A stretch of DNA of 64,000 nucleotides from Citrus sinensis (Eukaryota; Streptophyta; Magnoliopsida; Sapindales; Rutaceae). Position 1 is the stretch's first letter. The number at the start of each line of letters is the position of its first letter. Positions 12,301-25,589 of the stretch are shown here, piece by piece. The translations under genes and the position numbers were made by a program. Under the pieces are notes generated by a model. That model had not been told where the DNA came from and did not search any database. It saw nothing but the letters and a program-made list of their open reading frames with translations. The stretch lies in contig NC_068564.1 in the NCBI RefSeq assembly GCF_022201045.2, forward strand, positions 4,154,001 through 4,218,000, in the 5' to 3' direction.

Positions 12301-15300
12301 CCGAACTTGCACTTTCTTTGGTTGGTTACAGTGACGAGTTGAAGGTATGCTTCCTTATGCTGGTTTATCGTTTTAAATCCGACCACTTTATGTTTCTTGA
12401 TATCTGCTGTTACATATATGATTCGTCTCTACAATATTTTGGTGTTTTGGAGCAGTAGTTACAAAGTATTTATTTTGTGCCGTAGCAATTGTGGTCCTGG
12501 AAATTGGATGAGTTGAACTCTAAGTAGCTTTTGCACTTTGTTTTCTGTAATACCAGAATGTAAATACTGATAGCTACTGTTCTGTTTTGACTATTATTAG
12601 CTGAAAATTGATTCACATTGCAGACTGCCATGGAATATGTTTTTGGTTCAACCTTCGTTTGCAAGTCTATTGATGCAGCAAAGGAGGTATGCTCATCTTT
12701 GGAAATGCACTCTTTTGATGTATTGTCTGCACCGCAGATTCTTTCGTAGTCAATGGTGCTCATATTCATTATTTGTGCTGTAGGTAAACCTATGAATTAT
12801 GCAATTTAGTTTTTTATCCTATGTAAATGATTGCGAGCCAATATAGTTGGAGAAGAAACTATACTGGAAAGAAATCATCTTAAAGCATGTTTGATGATCA
12901 GAATTTACTTGTGCTTTTTCCCTTTATATCAGAGTCTTAATATTTGGTTTGAAATAAGAGGAATTTGAAGCATGGTTTATTCAAAACATATGCCTTTTCT
13001 GAAAAACTAGTTTTGGGATAAATATGTGTTTTGTCCATACGTTGGACCCCTAGGTATATTTGCTCAATTGGTTTCAAGAGTATCAAATATATTCCTATAT
13101 TCCATTCATTTGAAATTGTTTATGAAATGTAGAGCTGCCACTTTGTTGTGTATTCGGGGCAAAAGAGTCAGTTCTGTTTTCAATATGAATTAACTGCCTC
13201 ATAGTTGTCATGAATATTTATTCAGGTCACATGCCACCATTATAATAAATTCTTCTTTGAGCTTAGAAGTTAGGACCACCGGACTTATGAAAATACTGCT
13301 TGTTTATATGTCTGGAATCTCATCTCTCACAACTGGTAACCTGAATTCAATACTCACTTTGTCAGAGGCAAGTGATGATATTGTCAGAACCTTGTAAGGG
13401 GAATAAGCATCTGGCAAAGCAGTTGTGGAAGTCAGTGATTGGGTGACTTTTTTCATTTTGCTATCCTAAGAACCATTATTTTATAAATAATCCTCCTCTA
13501 ATATTATGTTTCTGTGTACATAGTGGACAGAGTCTCCTTTTTCATTGTCAGATATGCCTCTTTTGCTTGTTAATGCATGTATAATGACCTGAACTGTAAT
13601 ATTTTTTTGCAGGTTGCGTTTAGTCATGAAATTCGTACTCCCAGTGTTACTCTTGAAGGCGACATATTTCAACCAAGTGGCCTTCTAACTGGGGGAAGCC
13701 GCAGGTAAATACTCTGCTTGATTTCTTTAATTGGAATTTTCATAGGCATGCTTCTTTGCATTGTCGTAAATGGTTTTTCCTTTTTTTTTTCCCATTCCAC
13801 CTTAGATATGACATGGTGGTAAATGACATTTCAGAGTTTTTGAAGTGTTTGTGATTACTTTGTTTTATTTGACACTGTGGGATTTCAATTCAATTATGAT
13901 TCCTTTGAAAATTCAGGTGTTTGCATGCATTTGCTACCTGTAAACCTTTCAAATTAATAATTTATTGTTGCAGGGGTGGTGGTGATCTGTTAAGGCAACT
14001 CCACAGATTAGCAGAGGCTGAATCAAACCTTGTAATACATCAGAAAAGGTTATCTGAGATTGAAGCAAAGGTAGCAGTTTCTTCTTTCTACCAAATAAAG
14101 GGAAGGAGAATAATGCATCTCGTGCTTGTAAAAATTAATTGCTTTTGGAATAGAAATTGTTTGGTAGCTATTATGTCTCTGTTTACTCATTTCTTGTTAA
14201 CTGGAAGTATTTGTACGAGTCCTTTTAACTTATCGTTGGCATGGAATGATAAAGAGATTTAAGTCCAGGGCTATTGGGTCGTATTGAAGCTGCTACATTC
14301 ATGTTTTCAGTATGCTTATCTTAGTTCTATGTTCAATTTTGTGCCATGTGGTAGCATAATTGTTCTCTCGAGTTATGGTTAATGCTATTAGTTATGACCC
14401 ATCATCTGTGAGAAGTTTCTGCCTCTGCGGAATTTCTGTATTTGATGCACTTGGGCATGCCTGTTTGTTTAACTTCATATTAGAAATATATTGAATATAG
14501 TCCATTCATTTTTTTATTCTGGACAACTTAATTTACCTGTCACAGTATTTATTCCTAGTTTTTGTAGTCTTCAACTTGTTCATCCAGTTCTTCCATAGCA
14601 AGTCAAGTAACTCATTTATTGTTCATATGAACTGAATTGTGTGCTAAGTTTAGAATTTCTGCAGTAACATGATTGTCAACTGAGGTCATGGCTTGTGAAC
14701 TTTTGTTCTCAGTTCAAGCCATACAGTGGTTTGGAATTGACATTGCTGGGTATTTTAGGTAAACAAAGAGCATGCCTGCATTTGTAAGATTTTCACTGTA
14801 ATGATCCATCTTTTGTTTTTGTTTCTTAAAAGTTGATAGACATAATTGATCACTGACTCATCTTTACGCTGCTGTGCAATAGAATACGTTCTCACTGTTT
14901 TTTCAGTAACATTTTAGCTTATTTTCTTATCTTGACATTTCAGATCAAGGAACTCCTGCCATTTCAGAAAAAGTATATGGACCTTAAGGCACAGTTAGAA
15001 CTTAAATTATATGACCTTTCATTATTCCAAGGCAGGGCTGAGCAAAATGAGCATCATAAGGTTTCCATCTTTTCTCTCTCTTTTTGTAACTTTTACCCAA
15101 TAACTACTCATCATGCTGCCATTTTGTTCTTGCAAAATTTTGTTTTTCATGTTTTTCTTTCTGTTTTTTAATCTTGTTTAGTGGAAATGTAGCTCAGTGA
15201 AATAGTAAAGAAGATTGAGCAAGAGCTTGAAGAAGCAAAATCTTCTGCCAAAGAGAAGCAACTTTTGTACGAGAACTCTGTTAGTGCAGTGTCAGTACTT

Positions 15301-18300
15301 GAGAAATCAATCAAAGAGCATGACAACAATCGAGAAGGGAGGCTGAAAGACTTAGAGAAAAAGATTAAGGCCATAAAAGTCCGAATACAGTCAGCTTCAA
15401 AGGATCTCAAAGTAGGGTTTGATACTACTGTGCTTACAATGAGATTGCCTATAATATCTTTTGCCAGCTCATTTGTATTCTTGTTGATCTGTTTAGATTC
15501 TGTTCGATATTTTGCTTTGTATTAGAAAGTATCATTCCCTACGCCTGTAATGTGGGCTCTTTTTAGTGCTCCCATTTATAGGTATTCTCTTAACCAATCT
15601 AGCACAAATGAATGTTTACTTCATTTTGACCATACTATAGGACCCTATGTGGTATTGAGCTGAGGTGGCTTAAAAGTCATAGTTCCTGTGGAAAAAAAGC
15701 TGTAGCTATGAAAAAAATTGATAGTTTGTGGCAAATTTGATTTTTAAATAATAATTTTTTAAAAAATAACAAAAATATTATAGGTTTTCATCATAAAAAA
15801 AATGACAAATATTATAAATTTTCATTATACAAGTGTGGGATAAGAACAACTTAGCTCCCAAACCATAGTCGCAAGTGTTTATAAAAAAATTCCAAATAGG
15901 GCCTATAAGAGCTCCCAAACCATACTCTTTGTTTTCTCCAGTATTTTACCTCTCTTTTGAAATTTTTATCAATTTTGGTTGTCAAGGAGCTCTTATATAG
16001 ATAGCAGTTATTATCAGTGTAGTGAAATGATGCTCTAATTAATCTATGCAGAGTATGGGTCTGCTCACTTTTACAGTTCAAATGCCTTAATTTTTGAAGA
16101 AAGCTCTTGATTTAGGTTTCTTTACTTCACGTTCAGTACCAAACATGATTTCTGATTGTAACACATCAATTTCATCTTGTATTACTCTAGTCAGCAGCAA
16201 TTCTTTCATATTTGTATGTCTGATTCTTACTGAAAAGACTTTGATGGTTAAGAATGTGCTGGTTCTCAATAGCTGTTGAAGTGTTGTCACATTGTTTTGC
16301 TTGCTATTAGGGGCATGAGAATGAAAGAGAGAGACTTGTTATGGAGCATGAAGCAATTGTAAAGGAACATGCTTCTCTAGAGAATCAGTTGGCTTCAGTG
16401 AGGATGCAGATTAATGGTCTCACTTCGGAAGTAGAAGAACAAAAGAACAAGGTAAGCATGGATATTTGAAGGTTGAAATCTGTAGTGGAAAGTGATTGCA
16501 ATATCCGTTTCTGTTGCAGGTTGCTTTCACACGGACTAATCATGATCAGGCACAATCTGAACTAAATGCGATAAGGTTGAAGATGAAGGAATGTGATTCC
16601 CAAATTAGTGGCATTCTCAAAGAGCAGCAAAAACTTCAAGACAAGCTTGGTGAGGCAAAGCTTGAGAGAAAGAGGTTGGAAAATGAGGTAATTTTGCTTA
16701 TTACCCTGAATAAACTTCTCTGATGATTTGAGACTGTAAATTGTTAGCTTTGCAATTTTCTGTAATAGGTAAAACGGATGGAGATGGAGCAGAAAGATTG
16801 CTCTACAAAGGTTGACAAATTGATTGAGAAGCATGCCTGGATTGCATCTGAGAAACAGCTATTTGGAAGAAGTGGGACAGATTATGATTTTGAATCACGT
16901 GATCCTTATAAAGCAAGGGAAGAACTTGAGAAACTGCAAGCTGAGCAATCAGGGTGTGTGACTTTGGAAGTTTTGAAAGTACAAGTTGTCTATAAGTATT
17001 ATATTATCAATATTACTATTGTCTTTTATGAGCCTGAGAGTTGATTTCTTTCCCTTTTTCCCCCTTTTCATTTTCCCTTGTATGAAGGCTTGAGAAAAGG
17101 GTGAACAAGAAAGTTATGGCAATGTTTGAGAAAGCTGAAGATGAGTACAATGATTTGATGTCGAAGAAAAATATTATTGAGGTTTGTGCTCAGATTTTTC
17201 TGGACATTGTTTTACCTTCCCCTACCTATGCTTATTTTATCTTTGCACAGAATGACAAGTCCAAAATTAAGAAGGTTATTGAAGAGCTTGATGAAAAAAA
17301 GAAGGAAACACTAAAAGTAACTTGGGTTAAAGTTAACAAGTGAGTTTGCTTCATGCTAGTTGCCTTTTTTCTGATTGGCCTTTATTTGATAGTTGCTGAC
17401 AATTTAATCGTGTCGGTGAATCTTCACTTCCTTAGGGACTTTGGATCCATCTTTTCTACTCTATTACCAGGCACAATGGCGAAGCTAGAACCTCCTGAAG
17501 GTGGCAATTTCCTGGATGGTCTGGAAGTTTGTGTAGCATTTGGAGGTGTTTGGAAACAGTCCTTGTCGGAACTGAGTGGTGGTCAACGATCTTTGTTGGC
17601 CCTTTCTTTAATTTTGGCATTGCTTCTCTTCAAGCCAGCTCCTCTTTATATACTGGATGAGGTAACCAAGCTTTTTCACCATGTTTTGTTCACTCCTTGA
17701 TCATTATGCTTCCACTTAAGTAGTTGAATCTAAATGCCTCTGATATATATTCTAAACTTATGCCTTTCATAGGTTTTTGGTTTAACTTGTGACACTGCAG
17801 TGGAATTTCCGAAAAAGTGTCATCACTTTTTACTCTTATTCCAGAAAATTGTTTAATGTGTTATCCTTCTATATAGCACAATAACTCCATGTCAAGATGG
17901 TTCAATTTATTATTGCAGATCAAATATTGAGTTGAATTATGAATATTTCTGTTGAAACAATGCTTAATCCAAACTCATGCAAGAATTTTGAGTATATGAA
18001 GACTGTCAATCAGACAGATTTCATGAAGTTCTGGATGAATCTTCTTTTATGTTGGTTTTTTGTTAGAATGCTAATTAAACATTTTTTGATTTTTTCAAAA
18101 AAAAAAAACTTTGTAATGTTTTTGAAGTTTTGTGACTTTTGTCATTGTTGCTCAAATGCAACACTGATTGTTTTATATTGAGTAAACTTGGACAAGGACC
18201 AGTTATTTGATTGTTGTCCTTTAAAAAAGGACCTCTGGCATTTAAGCTTCTCATGTTCGTAGCTACAAAATCAAGTAAGAAAGATAATAATCTGGAGAAC

Positions 18301-18961
18301 AGCAAAGTTAAATCATGGTGTTTTAATAGATTGAACACAATATATTTTCTCGTTTGAATTCACTATTGAACTATTCTATTATATCTTTCCTATTTGATAT
18401 TTTGAGTAATACATTGTTATGAGATGGATCTTTAAGTGGTAAATATTCTTGTGGTGGTTGACAGGTAGATGCGGCTCTTGACTTGAGCCACACACAAAAC
18501 ATTGGGAGAATGATCAAGACTCACTTTCCGCACTCTCAGGTCTGAATATGATGATTTTCTTTTCTATTTCTTTCTCCATTATGTTTTGAACTAAAACTTT
18601 TGTATCAAAGGAATATGGGTTAAAAGAGTGTGCAGAATGGCATATGTCCAATGGCATGTTAAGCGTGGTAGAATGAGAGTAGCCTGCTTCTCTGTAGCCT
18701 GGTCTTTGTTATTAGGAAGGAATGGTAGGATCAAGGACTGAATATGAACGGTCCATATGTTCATGAACAACAGGATAAAAAGTTCTTAGTTGAAATTTTA
18801 TCCATATTTTGCTGACTTCTTTTGGCTTTGGTGCTTCACAGTTTATTGTGGTATCACTGAAAGAGGGAATGTTCAATAATGCCAATGTTCTATTCCGGAC
18901 AAAATTTGTGGATGGTGTTTCTACCGTTCAGAGGACTGTTGCTACTAAGCAGATTAAGTGA
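9343..18961 (+). CDS. SMC2: SMC2 (CAP-E) condensin ATPase subunit
   Basis: SMC2 pairs with SMC4 in the condensin complexes that compact and resolve mitotic chromosomes. Twenty coding exons give about 1176 codons: 9343-9660, 10321-11001, 11159-11302, 11381-11671, 11767-11952, 12025-12189, 12285-12344, 12624-12686, 13613-13704, 13974-14070, 14944-15060, 15193-15411, 16311-16451, 16520-16687, 16769-16953, 17088-17181, 17251-17339, 17436-17661, 18465-18539, 18842-18961. A non-coding first exon ends at 9191 and a 139-bp UTR intron (9192-9330) precedes the ATG; the in-frame TTG at 9334 is not the start. Visible motifs are Walker A GLNGSGKS (residues 32-39), coiled coil from about 170, the hinge around 500-670, a second coiled coil, the signature LSGGQ (about 1083) and Walker B ILDE/VDAALD split by the intron after 1112. 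Length agrees with plant SMC2 (about 1175). All splice phases are consistent and nothing is broken. Confidence 0.96.
15640..15904. mobile_element. Possible MITE in SMC2 intron 13
   Basis: The 899-bp intron 15412-16310 contains a stretch whose ends resemble each other inverted (AGGACCCTATGTGGTAT on the left; CAAATAGGGCCT on the right, i.e. AGGCCCTATTTG). The interior is AT-rich and foldable. No target duplication could be read, so this is a weak call. Confidence 0.35.
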
Positions 18962-20104
18962 AAGCTTTTGTCAGTCGGGTTCCATTGGTAATAGATCTAT
19001 ATCTTTGAATTGCTTATGTTCCCACTCCTTTGAATCACTTGGATTGTTCTCTATGTCTATGCTAGAACTCTGTTTGGTGTATGCTCCTATTTCCTTCATC
19101 TATTTCTCAAAACTTTTCTTAGGCAGACATTTTTAGATGAAAATGACATGTGAAAGCATTATTTCTCAGATTTGTCTAACTCTTGCCTATTGAATAAATG
19201 GTAACTAAGAACTGAGAAGATCTATATATACATTAGTAATGCCTCAATTTGGTTTAGCATCTGCCCTTCAATTTGGTTTGGCTAAATTCTCCATTTTCTG
19301 ATAGTTAGTTACATCAAAAGTTCTATTTAGTTAGCTTCTATCAGTTGCCTCTCAAGGAACAGCTTTTGGAACTGCAAAGTGTATTTTCAATTTGCATTTT
19401 TGCTTCTTTCTCTTTATGTTTCTACTTTTCTGCTGGTTTCACATAAGCAATGTTCTGAATAATCAAAACCTATGCTTTTTTTTTCAGATTATTTTGCATG
19501 TCTAGGCAATCGAAAGTGTTGAAGTTACCTATGCTGTGAAGTAACGTTGAAGCTGATGACTTGTTAAATACTATAACTAACAACATTTTATTTGTATGTC
19601 TGTTCACATATTGTTATTAGTGTACATAATTGATTGCTCTGTGTTATGCACTCACCTTGTAGAAATTTGGACTTGTGATCTGTTGTATTACACATTTGAT
19701 CCATCTGTTTCCAGTTTCAGCGCTGAAACTGAGCAAAGTAATAGTCCAATTTTTGGATTTTCCGTGTGAAGACAAGTCCTATTCAACTGATAAGTTTGTG
19801 TCAATGGTGAACATTGGCCTGTTTTATCGAAATTGATTGGGTCATATACTAGAACTTGGATGCTCTCATAATTGAGTTGTTTAGTGCCCATAATCAAGAA
19901 TAACTAGTAATCATTCCCACAGCTGACTTTTGATATGGGTACCAACTGATTTTAAAATGTAACGAGTTTAATTTCTGATTTTTCAAGTCAAAGATGCTTA
20001 GTGGAATATGCGCCCCCACTCATTAATATTTGATTTGAACTCTTGCTGCTAGCTGGTGTAGATTTTCCACCTATGTTTGTTAAACTTTTGGACAGTAATC
20101 GAAG
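18962..20104. other. SMC2 3' UTR and intergenic DNA
   Basis: The bases after the SMC2 stop are T-rich and unremarkable, without further conserved reading frame, RNA gene or element ends. The 3' UTR end could not be fixed. Confidence 0.5.
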
Positions 20105-20562
20105 TAGGGATGGTAAAATTTGGGTTTTAGGTTGGGTATGAAAATACCTAGACCTGGCTTGGATATATTTTTTTGACACTTGTGTTAGGCTTAAAAATTT
20201 TGGTACTGGATGGAGTGTTTTAATCCTAGTTTATATATTTGGATTTTATATTTTATAAAATTATATACATATATTTTTTATAATTTTATAGTTTTTAAAT
20301 TTATTTTAATAAAATTGGACATAAAAATATGAATTAGAAATGTTTAAAATTTTAAGTACATGTTATAGATGGGTCAAATAAATATAATTATTTAAAATAA
20401 TATATATTTTATAATATTTTAAATAAAATTTGGGTTTCGAGTAGGAATAGGATCCTAGTCTATCAAAGGATGCCTGGAATTGGTCCAGCCACATTGTAGG
20501 CCGGATATAGCCCGGTTTGCACCACTCGAGTATAATTCGAGCTGGTATTTTGGACACCCCTA
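20105..20562. mobile_element. Non-autonomous hAT element (458 bp)
   Basis: The ends TAGGGATGGTAAAAT and TTTGGACACCCCTA (reverse TAGGGGTGTCCAAA) form short inverted repeats. The 8-bp flanks AATCGAAG (left) and AATAAAAG (right) are an eroded target duplication of hAT size. There is no coding capacity. The termini resemble those of the larger hAT elements at 26308, 39319 and 59751. Confidence 0.75.
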
Positions 20563-20892
20563 AATAAAAGTATATAAATATTGTTGTATGGATTCCAAAT
20601 AAAATCTATACTGTACTATCTGTAAATTTTAACAATTGACCCGAAAAAAAAGAAAAAAAAAGCAACTAACATGATTGAAAATTAGGTCCGTGTTCAAATA
20701 ATTTACTTGCAATCACCAGCTCTGTGGACTGGGTCCAGTCTTCCAAGTAGACTTTTAATTAACAAGGAAAGGAAAAAGGAAAAAATCAACGGCACTGTTG
20801 CCATGCATAATTATTTAAAGGAAATCCAACCAAGCGATTATTCCGCTTCTATAAGCACCCAATATCCTAGCCATACCGCTTCATGGAAAAGG

Positions 20893-21213
20893 ATGGCCTC
20901 TAAGAGTTGCTTTGCTGCCTCTCCTCCTTCTTGTTATGCTTCTTCTGCCAAGCTCAGAATCTCTTGCTGAGCTTGGAAGCACTTTCAAGCTTTGTAATCC
21001 TGCTTCAGATCACTTGGATCAGCATGAAACTAGTTTTTTATTTGTTTATTTTGTTCAAGTAACACTGATCACACAACATTAATTTTTTGCACTGCTGTTT
21101 CAGGTAGACATGCCAGGGAACTTATGCAGCTTATTGATACGAGTCCTGGTGGAAGTAAACCAACCGATCGTCCCAGGAATTACAATTACGGAGTTCCTGA
21201 CAGCGGTACGTAA
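20893..21213 (+). pseudogene. Small secreted peptide family, member 1 (frameshifted)
   Basis: This is the leftmost member of the tandem family described at 33951. A TATAAG motif (20850) lies about 43 bp before the family-type start ATGGCCTCTAAG (20893). The hydrophobic leader (LLPLLLLVMLLLP) and the ELGS motif are in another frame from that ATG, so a one-base change between about 20896 and 20915 has separated the start from the signal peptide. The next in-frame ATG (20936) would keep only MLLLPSSES before AELGS. The donor after 20993 and exon 2 at 21104-21213 keep the family's phase-1 junction, and exon 2 still reads HAREL...DRPRNYNYGVPDSGT-stop. The 3' flank aligns with that of member 2. It is probably a recent pseudogene; a sequencing error or a rescue start at 20936 cannot be excluded. 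Confidence 0.6.
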
Positions 21214-21777
21214 ACCGATATTGTTAGTAATCTTTTGCTGAATGATCACCATCATGAGTATTTTATTGAAATTAAGCTTTATCTAATCTGTCTGTTTGAA
21301 ATGAATGCGAGAGCAAAGTTTTTTTCATCCATGGAGCTTATATATGCATCATATTATTAATATCATACAAGATGCCATTATATTTTCACAACAAAATTAA
21401 CATTTCAAAGGTCTACATAATTCCAAAATGTCCAGACTTTTTAATAAATTTTATTACAAAGTTCTGTCAAAAGAAAATTCTGGGTGCTTTCAGATCAACA
21501 CATGCTTGATCGAGTTCCTTAACTTCACACATCAGATGCTATTTTAAGCAAAAGCTTCCCAGTGCATCCATCATTTTAAGAAAAGCTAGCATATGTGCAC
21601 TGACACTACTTGGCATGTACTGAGAAGATTTAATTAAGTTAGAACAACATCAGTTGTTTTACAAAATAAAATAAAGATGTTTAAATGGGAAAGTGAAAAT
21701 GACCAATCTTAAGTTAAGCTCAAAACAGGGATGTCAAGATGAAACAAGTTAATAAATTGAGGGAGGGACATTACCTA

Positions 21778-24408
21778 TTAGCTTCTCAGCCGCCTCTTAA
21801 ATTTGGCCATCTTCACTGCTATCCAGGCATAGAGCTTACCTTCTACATTGTTCAAACACTGGAAAAAAGCATGTGTCCAATTCCTATTGAGCAGTAAGGT
21901 ACCACAAAATCCCAAAAAGCCTACGATGAAGCCAAGAGCTGTGGTAACAAATAAACCTCGAGTTATGAATCCAACCTCCTCACTGTTATGCACAATCATG
22001 CCTGTAACTTGTTGAGTAGGTTCCTCTCCAGGACATTTATTCGGAAGAGGGGAACCACAAAGCTCCGGATTTCACTTGTATGCAGAAGCCTCAAAAGTCT
22101 GTAGTCGAATGCTTGATGGAATTTTTCCGGAGAAGTTATTATTCGACAAGTTTACGACACCAAGATGACTCAACTGAGAAAAACTTCGTGGAATTTTACC
22201 AATGAGCTGATTTTGTGAAGAATCAAGGGAATTAAACAAAGATAACTGAGCAATCTTCAAAGGAATTGATCTAGTTAAATTGTTTTTCAAAGATTCACAG
22301 AGAGTAAACTAACAAGACTTGTAATTTCTTCTGGAATTTTTCCGGATAAATTGTTGTCTGAAAGGTCAATGCTCTTTGGAAGCCCCAAGGTAATTTTATA
22401 AATAGAGTCTATTGGTTTCCATACTAGCAATGCTCGGTCCTGATAATCAAATTCCGGGTCATCAATCAACTGAATTCTATATTCGACGATTACATTTGAA
22501 CTCCCATTTTGAACCATTGCAGATAAATTATTGAGACACGTTGGTACCATTCCTGAGATATTGTTGTGAGAAAAGTCCAAAACCTGAAGCATTGGTGAAC
22601 TGCAAAGTTTTGGAGTCGCACTTCCATTAATATGATTGAATCGTAACTGAGAACAACCAGTTCTAGTAGATTATCACCTATGCACCTTTCCTTTCAAGTG
22701 ATTGTAAGAGAGGTTTAAATGATATAAATAAGGAGATAAATCCCAAAACCAAGTGGGAACAATATCTGAAATTCCAGTATTGGAGATATCCAACAAAGAC
22801 TAATTATTTTTTACTTTGCAGCCATTTTGGAAAACGAGGTCCTAAATTACAATTTGACAAACTTACGAAACTCAAATGGAAAGGAAGAAACCAATCAGGA
22901 CTCAAATTGAGAGCCAATGAATTACAAGAAAACCCAAGATGGTCAATTTCGAGAGATTTGACATGTGAGCCTCAGAGATCATACCTTCCAAAGAATTTCC
23001 TTCCAGAGAGAGTCCCTCTAGCATGGAAAGGCGTCCCATGCCTTCACTAAGTGTTCCATTTAATCGATTGAACCCAAGTCAAGAATTCCCAGCAGAGGAA
23101 CCCAAAGTTGGTTGCTTTCCAAGTCCAACTCAACTAGTGATGAAGGTCGACAAAATTGTTTAGGGAAAGTACCATCCAGTCTGTTGGAAATATCCAATTC
23201 TTTTAAGGATTAAAACTCTGTAACGCCAGGTAATGACCCACTAAGCATGTTGTTCTGTAACATGAAGCTCTGCAATGACTTTTTGGCACAACCTGCAGAG
23301 AAATTGAGAAACAGCTCCGGCAGCTTTGCAGTAAGAATGTTGTCATGAATTTTTAATGTTTTTAGACAACACATATCTCCAAACGACTTTGGAATTCCAG
23401 TAATCTGATTCTTAGAGAGGTCAAGATCCATCAGAGAAGTCACGTTAGAAAAAGCATACTTCGGACGAACAAGGGTGATTGGAAGAGAGAACTTTGAAAT
23501 TCCAGTAATATAGTTCAGAGAGGTCAAGCTGGCAAGAGAGGTCATGTTCCGGAATGCATAGTCAGGAGTAGGACCTTGTAATTGGTTATTAGAAAGGTCA
23601 AGATAGACAAGACTCTTACTGATGTGGGACAAACAATGGTAAGCTGAATTTGAAAGACCACATAAAGAGAGATGAAGGTGTGTTAATGATGATGAAGAAG
23701 AATTTACCAAGGAATGGGATCGATAATTGATTTTTGGAGGAGCAGATGAAGATAAATCCAGTTCTCTGAGAGAAGGAAGTCCAGTGATTACTACTTGCAG
23801 CCAATCCGTTGCTTCCCTAAGGTCGAGACCCTGTAGGCTGAGGCTTGTTAATTTATTATGATAAGAAAGCCACTGATCAAATTTGCGGACACGGATGGCA
23901 TTCAATCCAATATTAATAGATTGCAAGTCTTCCAAGCTGATATGGAATCCTGCCTCCGAAATTTGCATCAGGGAGATCTAGGATTCTTTATTTGGTGAGG
24001 GAGGCAATGAACTCCAGGATTTGAGTTCCGCCAAAATCGTTGCCACTCAGGTGCAGATAATAGAAGTGCTCCAATACAAGCAGTGAAGAAGAAATGTTAC
24101 CTGACAAGTAATATGTTCTAAGATCGAGGGGCGACTGCATGGCTTGTTTGGTTACTACAGTAGACACCTCTCCATTTGCATCAATCTTCCATCCTTCCCC
24201 AAGAAGACAAATAGCCCCATTCATCTTCGAGACCTTGTTTGAAGATCAGTAGAGCTTGTCTCTCCCTCTCTATGCATCTGCTGTCAGCTTCTCCAAAGAC
24301 AGCAGCTCTTGTGTAAGCTACAAGTAAGAAAAGCAAATAAGAGACTCGTATCAAATTTCTTTGCTTCATCATTATCATAATAACATCAACCAAGACTGTG
24401 ATGATCAC
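21778..24408 (-). pseudogene. LRR receptor-like protein (EIX2-type RLP), broken
   Basis: In the intact family these are plasma-membrane receptors without a kinase that sense microbial or peptide ligands with SOBIR1/BAK1-type partners. Read on the minus strand from 24408 there is a signal peptide, the LRRNT motif [15 protein letters not shown], many LRR fragments (LxxLDLSxNxLxGxIP type), the C-terminal cap NPELCG...PLPNKCPG, an acidic juxtamembrane, one membrane helix (GLFVTTALGFIVGFLGF) and a short basic tail. Lesions include an in-frame TGA just after GRMED (near 24193), frame changes near 24140, 23980, 23210 and 22287, and a TGA at 22074-22072 where the family has glycine. The region 22593-23209 holds only scattered LRR pieces. 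Total span (about 875 codons) is near the family's usual 900-1000, so it decayed after arriving as a nearly full copy. Confidence 0.85.
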
Positions 24409-25542
24409 AGTACTGATTAGAAATGCTTACAGATTTATAATATACTATGTTTGCTAGATTTTATCTACCATATTTTTTTGGTCATTTTCTGGTGGTAACG
24501 TTACAGCTACGCAACCAAAATGGTTAATAACTGAAGGCTAGAGCTATTATTTCATCAGATTCAATTAAATGAAATAATAAAGAATACATCCAATGTTGTC
24601 TAATCCTGGACCCGCTGCGAAATAACTTGCATGTTCTTTACATTTGGCTTCTGTTGAAGCACTATCATTTTGTATGTGCTTCATATTTTGTCAACTGGCA
24701 GCAAGTCACTCTTGTTTACTCCATATCCGAGGTCCTTTGGCAGCGATCTCCTATTAATTTATAGTTTTGTAATTTAATTGTGTATTTTTATACTTCATTT
24801 TATTTTATCTTTAAAACCTTGTCATTGTGACCTATTGATATATGTATCATAAAGCAAGATTTTGGAACTTCCAAGCTATGTTCTTGGCAGTTTTGACGAA
24901 ATTTCGCTGCGTAGAGAGTTTGCCATTTTGGCCACTTTTTTTTTCCAATTTCAGGATTGAAACGGAGCGTACTTATATTTGTATTTTTTCGTACATGGTT
25001 GTCATTAAACCGCTATAAAACATATTTAAGATCATGGAAAATTAAATGATAAAAAGCGCTCAATATTTGCCATGTCAATGGCATGACTATTGCCTTTCTT
25101 ATATAGTTCGAGTTCAACGAAGTAGATTTTATTGTTTGAATCTAGAATAGCTTGACTAGGAAGAACTCATTGGCTGATTTATTTCCAGTGAGCTTTAATG
25201 GAGAGATTTGGCCAAACCCAAATATTCAACAACTCGGTTCGATCTGTTTTCGACCAAAGGAATTAGGCCAATTTTTTATTTTTACTTTTTTAATTTTGAC
25301 GTAAGTGAGGATTATGTGGGATTCAATAGTGGGTGCGGATAATCTCTTTGTTAATTTCGTTCCCCAAAAATTTTATACAGAGCCATTTGACAGCTGTTTT
25401 GTACGCTTGTGAGAAATTTGATGTTTAATTAGTTTAGTATTATCACCAGCTCTCTCGACCGAGCTCTGATCGGCTGCAAGAAAGACTTTGAATTTTAAGG
25501 ACTCTCTCCATGCAAGCAATTACTTAGTCTACACTTGGTTTT
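24409..25542. other. Intergenic spacer between RLP pseudogene and peptide member 2
   Basis: About 1.1 kb of AT-rich DNA holds the presumed upstream region of both flanking genes. No conserved reading frame, RNA gene or transposon end was recognised. Confidence 0.5.
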
Positions 25543-25550
25543 TATAAATA
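25543..25550 (+). promoter_or_regulatory. TATA box of peptide member 2
   Basis: TATAAATA lies 47 bp before the ATG at 25590. Members 1, 3 and 7 have a similar TATA motif 40-45 bp before their start, so the leaders are very short and the spacing is conserved in the family. Confidence 0.65.
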
Positions 25551-25589
25551 TCTTGCGTCCTAGACATAATGCTCCACGAAAAAGTTAAG

